From positions 1-64,000 of the forward strand of contig JALOLD010000018.1 of the NCBI GenBank assembly GCA_025456145.1: a stretch of 64,000 bases of DNA. Reading direction: 5' to 3'. Below, piece by piece: positions 42,962 to 51,515 of this stretch (position 1 is the stretch's first letter; every line of letters begins with the position of its first letter). Position numbers and translations under genes: made by a program. This DNA is from Thermoanaerobaculales bacterium. Its GTDB lineage: Bacteria > Acidobacteriota > Thermoanaerobaculia > Thermoanaerobaculales > Sulfomarinibacteraceae. The notes under the pieces are model-generated. The model ran no database searches and had not been told where the DNA came from. It saw only the letters and a list, made by a program, of their open reading frames with translations.

Positions 42962-43921
42962 ATGCGTCTCATCGCTGGACAGCGGATCGTTCCACGGACG
43001 GTGCTCGCCCTGCTGGCCTGGGCCGTGGTCGCGGCCCCGGGCGGAGCGGTCACGCCGATCGAGCCGGGTCAGCCGGCGACCCTCGTGCTTCCGGCGCCGG
43101 CCTGTGCTGGATCGGGGCTCGAGCGGTGCGAGGTCGACGTGACCTTCGACGCGACCGGCGGGCTCGTCGTCGCCGGCGATCCTGGGTGGCGCGGCGCCGG
43201 TCTGCCGCTGGTCATCGCCGGGCAGCTGACCTCGGTCAAGCCGGCGAAGAAGAGCAAGCCCGCCATCGTGACCTTCGAGGGTGACGGGGCGAAGGTCGAG
43301 CTCCGGGTCCAGCCCGCCGACGGTTGGCAGGATCGGTTGGGCGAGATTCTGGTTCCCGGCCACTCGACGATCACCGAGCCGTCGCCCGAGCTCACCTCCA
43401 GCCTCGACCGGCTGCTCGAGGCCTACAGCGCGAGCCGCTTCTCGCCGCCGCTCGACGTCCTCGAGCCGAGGATCCGCCGCCGGGTCGCCGAGCTCCAGCT
43501 CGCGGTCGGTGATCTCGAGGCGCCGTCGACGAGCTCCCGCGGCGGCGTGACCTACTTCGATGCGCGGCTCGGCGAGGGCGCCGTGATATACAACCGGGCG
43601 AGCGGCAGCGAGGGCCAGTGGGTGGCGAACAGCCTCGCCTACCGGGTGCTGCCGGCGGTCGAGGCGTGGGCCCGGGTGTTCTTCGGCGAGCTGCCCTTCG
43701 AGGGCTTCGCCTTCACCGCGACCGTCACCGCCAAGGACTACACCAAGTACCCGCCCGAGCCGGAGAGCGACCAGCTCGAGCTCCTGGTGTCGTTGGCAGA
43801 CGCCGAGGCCTTTGCCGCCGAGGACCTCACCGCCCAGGCCCTGGTCGACGCCGCGGCGGTGTCGCTCAACGGCCGGCCGGTCAGGATCGACCTCGCTTCC
43901 GCGACCATCAGCCCCCGCTGA
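42962..43921 (+). CDS. Secreted hypothetical protein
   Basis: 319 residues from the ATG at 42962 (GGGGAGG eight bases upstream), preferred over a GTG at 42929. A signal peptide (RTVLALLAWAVVAAPGGAV) is followed by an Ig/cohesin-like beta segment with one likely disulfide (PACAGSGLERCEVDVTF; GLVVAGDPGWRGAGLPLVI). A helical middle follows (LTSSLDRLLEAYSASRFSPP), then a last third with FDARLGEGAVIYNRASG and YRVLPAVEAWARVFFGELPF. No family recognised. It converges on the DUF2270 gene. Confidence 0.7.
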   Translation: MRLIAGQRIVPRTVLALLAWAVVAAPGGAVTPIEPGQPATLVLPAPACAGSGLERCEVDVTFDATGGLVVAGDPGWRGAGLPLVIAGQLTSVKPAKKSKPAIVTFEGDGAKVELRVQPADGWQDRLGEILVPGHSTITEPSPELTSSLDRLLEAYSASRFSPPLDVLEPRIRRRVAELQLAVGDLEAPSTSSRGGVTYFDARLGEGAVIYNRASGSEGQWVANSLAYRVLPAVEAWARVFFGELPFEGFAFTATVTAKDYTKYPPEPESDQLELLVSLADAEAFAAEDLTAQALVDAAAVSLNGRPVRIDLASATISPR

Positions 43922-43936
43922 ACGCCCCCGCGGCGC

Positions 43937-43953
43937 CACCCGAGAGGCGGGTG
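43937..43953. terminator. Hairpin between convergent genes
   Basis: CACCCG (43937-43942) pairs with CGGGTG (43948-43953) around AGAGG, between the stops at 43921 and 43979. No T-run on either side; it could serve both genes. Confidence 0.35.
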
Positions 43954-43978
43954 CGCATCCCGGCGAGGTCCTCCGAGC

Positions 43979-44677
43979 TCAGCTTTCCCTGGAGCGCTGG
44001 CTGACCCGCCGGTAGTGAGCGCTCCAGTTCTCGATCTGCTCGGCGGAGGGGCAGGTCCACGACAGCACGATGGCGGTCGCGATGAACGAGATCGACGAGC
44101 CTGCGACGAACCACGGGGGGATGAGGTCGCCGATGGCGAGCCGCGAGTAGAGGGCGGCCAGGGAGTCGGGCCGGGCCGGGTGGATGACCAGCTTGACGAT
44201 CCACACCCCGGTGAGGAAAAGGAGAAGCATGATGTAGTTCCGCCGCAGCCGCACCCGCACGGCGGTGAACACGCTGATCAGGAAGCGGGTGTGGCGGAGA
44301 TCGGCGGCGAGGATGCGCCGCCAGTCGGGGACGGCGCGATGGCCGGGCGAGGGGTGGAGCTGCTCGGCGAAGAAGCCGAGCTGGAGGAGGTAGACCCGCC
44401 ACTTGCTGTGGTGCAGGTGGCGATAGCGGCGGCCTTCGATGAAGAGCGAGAACGAGAACAGCGCGAGGCCGAGCAGCAGCGTGTAGTGCGGCACGTCCGG
44501 GTGGCCGAGGGTGAAGGTCGCGAGACCGGTCGCGAGCACGATCGCCCAGTTCGAGGTCACGTCGAGGCGCTGGCGCCAGACGGTGAGCCGGTTCATCTCG
44601 CCGCGGTAGAGGTGGGCGATCGACGACGCGAAGGCCGGCGAGTCGAGATCGGGGACATCGGTTTCGATCGGTTCCAT
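43979..44677 (-). CDS. DUF2270 integral membrane protein
   Basis: 232 residues from the ATG at 44677, set by a TAGAAT -10 eight bases upstream. After a helix with MNRLTVWRQRLDVTSNWAIV come about four membrane helices in two pairs (WAIVLATGLATFTLGHP; YTLLLGLALFSFSLFIEGRR; NYIMLLLFLTGVWIVKLVIH; FVAGSSISFIATAIVLSWTC). The block EGRRYRHLHHSKWRVYLLQL between the pairs is characteristic of DUF2270. Function unknown. Confidence 0.85.
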   Translation of the reverse strand: MEPIETDVPDLDSPAFASSIAHLYRGEMNRLTVWRQRLDVTSNWAIVLATGLATFTLGHPDVPHYTLLLGLALFSFSLFIEGRRYRHLHHSKWRVYLLQLGFFAEQLHPSPGHRAVPDWRRILAADLRHTRFLISVFTAVRVRLRRNYIMLLLFLTGVWIVKLVIHPARPDSLAALYSRLAIGDLIPPWFVAGSSISFIATAIVLSWTCPSAEQIENWSAHYRRVSQRSRES

Positions 44678-44685
44678 GAGCAGAG

Positions 44686-44691
44686 ATTCTA
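44686..44691 (-). promoter_or_regulatory. -10 element (TAGAAT) of DUF2270 gene
   Basis: Minus strand TAGAAT-CTCTGCTC-ATG; predicted transcription start at 44679, a two-base leader, and no Shine-Dalgarno. Confidence 0.5.
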
Positions 44692-44783
44692 CTCGTCTTG
44701 GCGGATCGCGGTGCGGTTCCCCGCAAGGAGTCGTTCGGGCTCGTCGTTGCCGCCCACCCGCGAAACGGCGGGCGGGCTGGGCC

Positions 44784-46781
44784 TCAGGGCACGGTGCTGC
44801 TCCACGCACCTGCCGTCCCCGACTCGAAGCCGTCGGCGAAGAGGGGAGTGCCGTGCTCGACCGCCCCGATGTCGGGGGCCGATCCCTCGAACCCGTCGTT
44901 GATGCCCGGGATGACGAGACCGCGGTCGACCAGCGGGCTGCCCGCCTGGGGTGTGAAGTCGCCGCCCGCCGGGTCGGCGAGCAGAGGAGGCGCCGAGAGC
45001 CCGGAGAGCTCCTGGCCGGCGAACGCCTGAAGGGCGCCGAGGTCGGCCAGCACGGTTCCCTCCCAGCGGACGAAGCGGACCGGGTCGGTGGTGGTGAGGT
45101 CGTCCCAGTCGAGGTCGAGCTCGACCGGGTTGACCTTGTAGATCGCGTACTGAGTTCCCGCGATGAGGTTGTTGCGGGCCCTGACGAAGGTGCTCGCGCC
45201 GGGGTTGAGCAGCGCCAGGGCGTCGGTGCCCGGCGCCTCGCTGAGCAGGGTGTTGTGGTAGAGGAAGAGCGGTCCGATCGGCGTCGCGTAGCCGCTGTTG
45301 ATCTTGAGCGCGCTCGCCGTGTAGCCGTCGATCTGGCTGGTCCGCGTGTTGCCGAAGCCGTAGGCGATGTTGCGGACGATCCAGGTCGGACCGGGCGCGG
45401 CCGGCGCCACCGCGAAGGCCATGTGGACGTCCTCGATGAGGTTACCCCACATCCGCACATTCGAGCACCAGCCCTCGGGCTCGAGGGCGTCGTCGGTGTG
45501 CCGGCGGAAGACGTTGTCGTGGACGTCGGTCTCGCTTGTGAAGCCGGTCGGCGGGGGCGACGACCCGCAGGGACCGATACCGTTGAAGGTCCCCTCGATG
45601 GTGTTGCCGCGGATCACGGTGCCGCGGCCCGGGTCGTCGGTCAGCACCACCGCGTTGTTCTCGGCGCTCGAGCCCTTGGTGAGGATCCACGGCCAGCCGA
45701 AGATCGAGGTGTCCCAGAGCTCGTTGCCCTCGACGAGGTGGCGCTCGCCGCCCTTGATCCAGACCCCGGCGGCTCCGACCTCGTGGATCCGCGACCCCCG
45801 AACCGCGCAGTCGCTCGAGTAGCGGAGGTAGACGCCCTTGCCATAGCTGCCGGCGCCGTAGTGGCGGATCTCCAGGCCCTCGATCCGGACGTGGCTGCGG
45901 CCGTCGAGGGTGAAGCCGTTCTCGAGCCGCGCCACGTGCATCTGTCGCGCCGCGGGAGAGCTGCCGTCGGCGTTCTTGACGTGGAGGGTCGTTCCGTCGA
46001 CGAAGAAGCCGCCCGGCGCGCCGGCGCCGAGGGCCGCGAGATCGGCCAGCGAGGTGTAGCGGAAGAGCCGCCCCTGGTCGGTGACGATGTGGCCGGTGGG
46101 AAAGCCGATCGCCGATGAGTAGACGCCGCTCGCGCCCGCCGTCCAGGGGATGCCGGCGAGCACGCCGGCGTCGGCGCCGTCGAGGACCGCGCCGGCCGCG
46201 GTGCCGCGGAAGACGATGGGCTCAGCCGCGGTGCCCGAGGCCGTGACCGTCACCGCCTCGCGGTAGACGCCGGGCTGGATCAGGATCAGGTCCCCGGGCT
46301 GCGAGATGTCGGCGGCGCGCTGGATGGTCAGGAGCGGGTGGCCGGGATCGGTGCCCGGGTTGGAGTTCGAGCCGGTCGGCGAGACATAGAGGGTACGCAG
46401 GGACGGCTCGGGGAGCGGGGCGGAGCGGGTGGAGACGGCGAGGGTCGCGGTCGCCGGCCCGTTCACCCCGTCGGGGTCGTCGAGCGTCGTGCGGAGCTCG
46501 TAGGCGGCGCCCGGGGCGAGCTCGAAGAGGCTGCCGACGAAGCGGGTCGCGTCGACCCGGACCGCCGGGTGCGCCGATCGGAACGCCGGGTCGCCGGCCC
46601 TCCGCCACTCGAGCGCCGCGGTGGCGTCGAGGTCGTCGTCGCCCGAGACCGTGACGACGATCCCCGCCGTCTCGAAGTTGGCGTGGGTCTCGGCGCCGAC
46701 CAGGGTCACCGCCAGCTGCGCCGAGCACGGCGCCGCGATTCCGGCCGCTGCGACGACGACCCCGAGGAGCTCGATCTTCAT
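44784..46781 (-). CDS. Secreted right-handed parallel beta-helix protein with DGFESG tail
   Basis: 665 residues from the ATG at 46781 (GGGGAGG site). A signal peptide (LLGVVVAAAGIAAPCSAQ) precedes a fibronectin-III-like domain of about 100 residues (VVTVSGDDDLDATAALEWRR; LAPGAAYELRTTLDDPDG). A parallel beta-helix begins at YVSPTGSNSNPGTDPGHPLL, with rungs such as IRGNTIEGTFNGIGP and VHDNVFRRHTDDALEPEGW. The C terminus LFADGFESGTAGAWSSTVP shares its pattern with the protein at 40362. It probably binds or cleaves an extracellular polysaccharide; no catalytic residues assigned. Confidence 0.85.
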   Translation of the reverse strand: MKIELLGVVVAAAGIAAPCSAQLAVTLVGAETHANFETAGIVVTVSGDDDLDATAALEWRRAGDPAFRSAHPAVRVDATRFVGSLFELAPGAAYELRTTLDDPDGVNGPATATLAVSTRSAPLPEPSLRTLYVSPTGSNSNPGTDPGHPLLTIQRAADISQPGDLILIQPGVYREAVTVTASGTAAEPIVFRGTAAGAVLDGADAGVLAGIPWTAGASGVYSSAIGFPTGHIVTDQGRLFRYTSLADLAALGAGAPGGFFVDGTTLHVKNADGSSPAARQMHVARLENGFTLDGRSHVRIEGLEIRHYGAGSYGKGVYLRYSSDCAVRGSRIHEVGAAGVWIKGGERHLVEGNELWDTSIFGWPWILTKGSSAENNAVVLTDDPGRGTVIRGNTIEGTFNGIGPCGSSPPPTGFTSETDVHDNVFRRHTDDALEPEGWCSNVRMWGNLIEDVHMAFAVAPAAPGPTWIVRNIAYGFGNTRTSQIDGYTASALKINSGYATPIGPLFLYHNTLLSEAPGTDALALLNPGASTFVRARNNLIAGTQYAIYKVNPVELDLDWDDLTTTDPVRFVRWEGTVLADLGALQAFAGQELSGLSAPPLLADPAGGDFTPQAGSPLVDRGLVIPGINDGFEGSAPDIGAVEHGTPLFADGFESGTAGAWSSTVP

Positions 46782-46819
46782 GACGCCTCCCCGACCATCG
46801 TGAGTCCGGCCGCCCGCGC

Positions 46820-46843
46820 GCGGCGTGACCGCAGTCACGCCGC
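46820..46843 (-). terminator. Perfect 10-bp hairpin after APC permease gene
   Basis: GCGGCGTGAC (46820-46829) pairs perfectly with GTCACGCCGC (46834-46843) around a four-base loop, 40 bases past the APC permease stop. No U-tract. Confidence 0.5.
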
Positions 46844-46883
46844 CTCCGGCGGGGCCGTCATCCCACCGGGGCCGGCCCGCCGG

Positions 46884-48980
46884 TCACTCTCCGGGGCCGA
46901 ATCGATCGGCGAGCTGACGCACCCCTCGCGGCGAGCCGATGACGGTGATCCGGTCCCCGGCCAGGAGCACCGTGCTCCCGTCCGGAACGAGGCTCTCCCC
47001 CTCGCGGTGGATGACCGCGATCAGGCAGCCGCGGGGCAGCCGGAGATCGCGCAAGCGGCGATCGACGAGCTCCGCGGTTGGCGTGCCGGCCGCGAGGCTC
47101 AGCGACAGGAACCGGTCGTGGCGCAGCAGGATCTCCTTGAGCCCGCACTCGCCCCGGGCCGCCATCCACTCGTGGGTGAACCCGGCGTCGTCGACCCGCC
47201 CCGCGATCTCGGCGAGCATCCGCAGGTGCTGCGCCGGCTCGTCCTCGGGGCTGACGAGGAAGAAAAGGGCCCGGATCGCATCGTGGGGCGGGTGCTCGCC
47301 CCAAGGGCCGCCGGCAGTTGCGTCCTCGGCGACGCCGTTGGCCACCCGGACGAGCGCCAGGGCCGGTCGCGGGAGGCCGTCGATCCGCAGGTGGGGCAGT
47401 GCGGCGCCCCCGGCGACCGGCGTCGCCCCGACCCGGGTGCCTTCGCGGAAGCCCTCGGACAGCTCGCCCGGATCGACCCCGAGCCGAGCGGCGAGCCGCT
47501 CCGACGCCCGGTCGACCACCTCGTCGAAGGCGACCGGCCCGGCGAGGTCGAGCACCTCCGCGGCGGCGACGACTTGGTCGAACGGGTCGCCCTCCCTCAG
47601 GCCCTTCTCCTTCATGATGGTCCGCAGCTCGGGGTCGAGGCTCTCGTCCACGGTCTGTCCCCAGCGCTCGAAGACGTGGTAGACCGCGCCGCTGCGCGCC
47701 ACCCGGTGGCGGGCGTAGTGGAAGTACCAGAGGGCGCCGACGCCGATCAGCCCGAAGCTGAAGAGCAGCGCGAACTCACCCATCTCGACGATCAGCCAGA
47801 GCGGGGCGAGGATGCCGACGACCTGGACCCACGGGTAGAGCGGGGTGCGGTAGTCCGGGTCGTATGAAAGGATCCGGCTCTCCCGCATCACGATCACCGC
47901 GACGCAGTTCGAGGCGAAGAGCAGGAGCTGGAAGCTGCTCGCCAGCTTGGCGATCCGGGTCGGGTCGAGGAGGGTGACGCAGCCGACGACCGCGGCGGTG
48001 GTCGCGATGATCGCCACGGTCGGTGTGCGCCGTCGGCCGATCCGCTGGAAGGTCGGCGGCAGCAGCTGGTCGCGGCTCATCGCCAACGGGTAGCGCGAGG
48101 CGGAGAGGATGCCGCCGTTGGCGACCGAGGCGAAGGCGAGCAGCGCTCCCACCGACAGCGCCGCCGTCGCCCAGGGCCCGCCCAACGCCCCGGCCGCGGC
48201 GGCGACCGGTGTCAGGTTGCCCCGCAGCTCCTCCGGCGGCACCACACCGACCATCACCGCGGTGCCCGAGACGAACACCATCGCCGCCGTCCCGAGCGCC
48301 AGGAACATCCCGAGCGGGATGGTCCGTCCGGGTCGCGCGATCTCCTCCGAGACCCCCGTGACCTGGCTCACGCCGACATAGCTGACGCAGACCATCCCGA
48401 CGGTCGCCGCCACCGCCTCCCAGCCGCCGACGAAGAACGGCGTGAACCGCTGCGGCTCGACCTCGCGCAGACCGACCGCGGCGAAGACCGCGAGCAGGCC
48501 GAGCAGCACCGCGACCAGCACCAGCTGCACGGCGCCGGTCTTGCGCACGCCGAGCCAGTTCACCACCCCGCACGCGACGGCGGCGGCGACCGCCATGGTC
48601 AGCACCGGCGCTCCCGGCACGAGCAGCCGCAGGTACGCCCCCATCCCGACCAGGGCAAAGGCCGCCTTGAGCACCAGCGCCGCCCACGTCCCGAGCCCGG
48701 CGACGGTGCCGACCAGCGGCCCCAGCGCCCGGTCCATGTAGAAGTACTCGCTGCCGGCCCGCGGCATCGCGGTGGCGAGCTCGGCCTTGCTCAGCACCCC
48801 GGGCAGCAGCGGCAGCATCGCCAGGAAGTAGCAGAGCACCATCGCCGGGCCGACCTGGGCGAAGGCGATCCCGGGCAGCAGGAAGAAGCCCGAGCTCAGG
48901 GTCGAGCCGGTGGCGATCGCGAACACCGCCCCGAGCCCGAGACCCCGATCCAGCCGCTGCTTTGCGTCACTCGCCGCCAC
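46884..48980 (-). CDS. APC-family permease fused to PTS EIIA-like and RCK_C domains
   Basis: 698 residues from a GTG with a GGAGGG site. Residues 1-440 are a 12-helix amino acid/polyamine/organocation permease (LGAVFAIATGSTLSSGFFLL; SKAELATAMPRAGSEYFYMD; SYVGVSQVTGVSEEIARPGR). Residues about 475-610 resemble a PTS EIIA type-2 domain, with the phospho-His context GGAALPHLRIDGLPRPALAL. Residues about 615-698 are an RCK_C/TrkA_C domain (VDRRLRDLRLPRGCLIAVIH; DGSTVLLAGDRITVIGSP). Two cytoplasmic regulatory domains on one transporter suggest control by phosphorylation or a bound ligand. TACAAT at 49029-49034 on the minus strand is a possible -10. Confidence 0.85.
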   Translation of the reverse strand: MAASDAKQRLDRGLGLGAVFAIATGSTLSSGFFLLPGIAFAQVGPAMVLCYFLAMLPLLPGVLSKAELATAMPRAGSEYFYMDRALGPLVGTVAGLGTWAALVLKAAFALVGMGAYLRLLVPGAPVLTMAVAAAVACGVVNWLGVRKTGAVQLVLVAVLLGLLAVFAAVGLREVEPQRFTPFFVGGWEAVAATVGMVCVSYVGVSQVTGVSEEIARPGRTIPLGMFLALGTAAMVFVSGTAVMVGVVPPEELRGNLTPVAAAAGALGGPWATAALSVGALLAFASVANGGILSASRYPLAMSRDQLLPPTFQRIGRRRTPTVAIIATTAAVVGCVTLLDPTRIAKLASSFQLLLFASNCVAVIVMRESRILSYDPDYRTPLYPWVQVVGILAPLWLIVEMGEFALLFSFGLIGVGALWYFHYARHRVARSGAVYHVFERWGQTVDESLDPELRTIMKEKGLREGDPFDQVVAAAEVLDLAGPVAFDEVVDRASERLAARLGVDPGELSEGFREGTRVGATPVAGGAALPHLRIDGLPRPALALVRVANGVAEDATAGGPWGEHPPHDAIRALFFLVSPEDEPAQHLRMLAEIAGRVDDAGFTHEWMAARGECGLKEILLRHDRFLSLSLAAGTPTAELVDRRLRDLRLPRGCLIAVIHREGESLVPDGSTVLLAGDRITVIGSPRGVRQLADRFGPGE

Positions 48981-49241
48981 GCTGCCCTCCGTGCCCGGCG
49001 CCGCCGGCGCCCGATGTGTCGTCCTTCGATTGTACCGACCGGCGGCGCCGCAGCCGACCCGCCGATGTCCGCGGCTCGACGGTCCCCGCGATGATCACCG
49101 TCCGCATCGAACCCCGTCGGTCGGTCGTCGATGCCCTCCCCGAGGAACCGGGGCGGTCTCGGCGTCCGTGTCCCGGACGCCACCTCTCCCCGGGGTCGGA
49201 CCGTGGACATCCGGGACCCCCCGGACGACCCCGGGTCGAGC

Positions 49242-50192
49242 TCAGATCCACCCGAGGGCGGCGAGATCGTCGCGCGGCTCGGCGAAGGAGCAGCTGCCGA
49301 AGCCCGTAAAGGCGACCGTCCGGCCGTCGGCGATCGACCGCGGGTCGACCGCCAGGTCGCGCCAGGCGAGACCGGCCCGGTCGAGGCGGAAGGCGCCCGG
49401 CTCCTCCTCGGCGAGGATCGCCCGTACCGTCGTCTCGTCGAGGCCGTGCCGCCGGGCGAGGAGCGCCGCCGCGGCGAGGTTGACAAAGCCGTGGACCGTG
49501 GCGCCGAGCTCGGCGTCGGGGCGCCGGAAGGGGTGGTGGAGACCCTGGGTGGCCTTGAGCGGCAGCCCGGCCCCGCGGGCCGCGATCACCGCCGCGGCGA
49601 CGGCCTCGACGTCCGGCACGGCGGCCGCGGCCAGACCGCCGCAGCGGATCTTGAGGCCGGCGCGTCGCACCGGGTCGATCTCGTGGCCGGCCGCGGCGAT
49701 CGCGAGGGCGACCGGGCCGGGGTCGGGGAAGGCCCCGACCAGCGGGGTCTCGAAGAACGCGGCCGGCGTCTCGGCGGCGAGGTCGGCGAGGTGGTGGAAG
49801 CACAGGTCGACGACCTCCGACGGGTGGCCTTCGGCCGGCAGCTTGACCTCGAAGGCGTCGACGACCGCGGCGCCGGCGGACCGCCCGGTGAAGGCCCGTA
49901 CGAGCTCGGCATCGCTCTCGATCGACGCGGCGAAGGCCGGTGGGTCGTCGCCTCCGGTGCCGAGGACGGCGATCGGGACCGGTTGCGCGCCCCGGTCCAC
50001 ATCCTCGATCAGAGGCGCCAGCTCGGGAAGCCGGACGGCGGGGCAGACGAAGCGGGCGATCAGCCGCCCGTCGGCCCCGGAGCGGTGGGCGAGGAAGCGG
50101 CGGAACGCCTCGTCCATCGGCAGTCGCGCCGGCGGGAACAGCCCGGCGTAGTCGATGATCCCGGCGAGCAGCGGGTGAGGAGCGTCGGTCAT
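49242..50192 (-). CDS. Conserved-looking hypothetical protein, possibly TIM-barrel-like
   Basis: 316 residues from an ATG with an AAGGA site; no signal, no membrane helix. The alternation of short strands and amphipathic helices resembles an alpha/beta barrel (GIIDYAGLFPPARLPMDEAF; FVCPAVRLPELAPLI; VVDAFEVKLP; AFFETPLVG; GLKIRCGGLAAAAVPDVEAV; GLPLKATQGLHHPFR). Conserved-looking polar clusters KIRCGG and KATQGLHHP could line an active site. I do not recognise the family. The 261-base gap downstream holds only the candidate promoter of the APC permease gene. Confidence 0.65.
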   Translation of the reverse strand: MTDAPHPLLAGIIDYAGLFPPARLPMDEAFRRFLAHRSGADGRLIARFVCPAVRLPELAPLIEDVDRGAQPVPIAVLGTGGDDPPAFAASIESDAELVRAFTGRSAGAAVVDAFEVKLPAEGHPSEVVDLCFHHLADLAAETPAAFFETPLVGAFPDPGPVALAIAAAGHEIDPVRRAGLKIRCGGLAAAAVPDVEAVAAAVIAARGAGLPLKATQGLHHPFRRPDAELGATVHGFVNLAAAALLARRHGLDETTVRAILAEEEPGAFRLDRAGLAWRDLAVDPRSIADGRTVAFTGFGSCSFAEPRDDLAALGWI

Positions 50193-50345
50193 GGAGTCCT
50201 TCTCACGATGATTCTGCGACTGGGTCGCTGAAGAAGGGTAGCACCTCCGATGGCGAACGCCCAGCCTCGACGACCCATGACACTGCGACTGAGTCTTGAT
50301 ACCATCAACTGATCATCAACCGCTGTCCGGACGAAGGGAGAAGAC

Positions 50346-51515
50346 ATGACCAGGTCTTTGCCGTGCTTCGTGGTCGCCATGGCCGCCGCCGCGGCCGCTT
50401 CAGCCATCACCCCGAGCTACGAGGTCGTCGTCCCGGCCGCGGTGCGCGGCGCCGGAGGCGGCGGGTCGGTCTGGCAGCTCGACCTGTTCCTCAGCAACCT
50501 GGGCGACGCCACGGCCTCCGTGTCGGTGTACTGGCTCGAGCGGAACCACGACAACACCCAGGCCGATCCGGTCGCCCTGACCATCGATGCGGGTCGATCG
50601 GTGGTCCTCGAGGACGCGCTGATGGGGCTCTTCTCGATGACCTCGGCGGCGGGAGCGATCCGCCTCGTCTCGACCGAACCCCTCGGGGTCAACTCGTATA
50701 TCTACAACCTCGACGGCGGCGTGCGGTTCGGGCAGGGGTTCGAGGGGCTTCCCGTGTCGCACGCCGCCAACGCCCTGACCGAGGTGGTGATCCCGGGTCT
50801 CCGCGAGGACGGGGCGAACCGGTCGAACCTCTTCGGTGTCGCGGGACCGGCGGGCGCGTCGATCCGGGTCGTCGTCATGCGGCTCGGCGGTGCGGTGGTC
50901 GGCCAGCGAACCGTCGATCTGATGCCGTTCTCGGCCTGGTATCAGAGCATCGCCGGGCTGGTGAGTGGCGCGCCCGGCAACGTCGTTGCATCGATCGAGG
51001 TGCTGTCCGGCTCGGCATGGCTGGTCGGCTCGCGGGTCGACAACCAGACCGGCGACCCGTTCACCGCGGGGGCGGTCACCGGGTCGTCGGGCGACTTCAC
51101 CATTGCCGACATGGCGGGGAGCTACACCGGGTCTTGGCTCAACCTCAGCTTCGGCAGCAGCGGTCCGGCGTCGGCCACGGTTGTCGTCGACCAGGTGAGC
51201 CGGACCGTGGATCTGACCCTCGATCTCGACGGCAACGTGCTCGGCGGCGCGAACCCGCCGCCCGAGACCTTCACCGGGCCCTACGACAGCACCGGGTTCT
51301 CGGTCAGCGGGTCATCCTCGGTCTTCGGCGATGTCAGCTTCCGGGTCGACGTCCTGGGACGGCTCGAGGGCAGGGGGGCCGACATCCCGAATCCAGCCAT
51401 CGACGACGTCGTGTTCTCCGGCTCCGCCTCTCCCGACACCATCGCGATGGACTACGTGGTGCTCTTCGCGGGAGGGGGGGGCACCGCCCAGGGGATTCTC
51501 ACGATGACCCGGTGA
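50346..51515 (+). CDS. Secreted hypothetical beta-rich protein
   Basis: 389 residues with a signal peptide (SLPCFVVAMAAAAAASA) and an AAGGGAG site. The mature part is beta-rich, low in charge and rich in Gly/Ser/Val (YEVVVPAAVRGAGGGGSVWQ; DLFLSNLGDATASVSVYWLE; GVNSYIYNLDGGVRFGQG; GSSGDFTIADMAGSYTGSWL). No cysteine pairs or catalytic motif. The pattern of an exported protein with several Ig- or lipocalin-like sheets is common in this type of genome; function unknown. Short inverted repeats TTGAT-ACC-ATCAA (50296-50308) lie upstream, overlapping a TACCAT -10. Its last 200 bases overlap the convergent DUF4328 gene. Confidence 0.7.
   Translation: MTRSLPCFVVAMAAAAAASAITPSYEVVVPAAVRGAGGGGSVWQLDLFLSNLGDATASVSVYWLERNHDNTQADPVALTIDAGRSVVLEDALMGLFSMTSAAGAIRLVSTEPLGVNSYIYNLDGGVRFGQGFEGLPVSHAANALTEVVIPGLREDGANRSNLFGVAGPAGASIRVVVMRLGGAVVGQRTVDLMPFSAWYQSIAGLVSGAPGNVVASIEVLSGSAWLVGSRVDNQTGDPFTAGAVTGSSGDFTIADMAGSYTGSWLNLSFGSSGPASATVVVDQVSRTVDLTLDLDGNVLGGANPPPETFTGPYDSTGFSVSGSSSVFGDVSFRVDVLGRLEGRGADIPNPAIDDVVFSGSASPDTIAMDYVVLFAGGGGTAQGILTMTR

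Noticed and set aside
50212-50294. Two copies of CTGCGACTG(G/A)GTC as a regulatory direct repeat
   Set aside because: Only two short imperfect copies with no promoter relationship; not enough to support a site.
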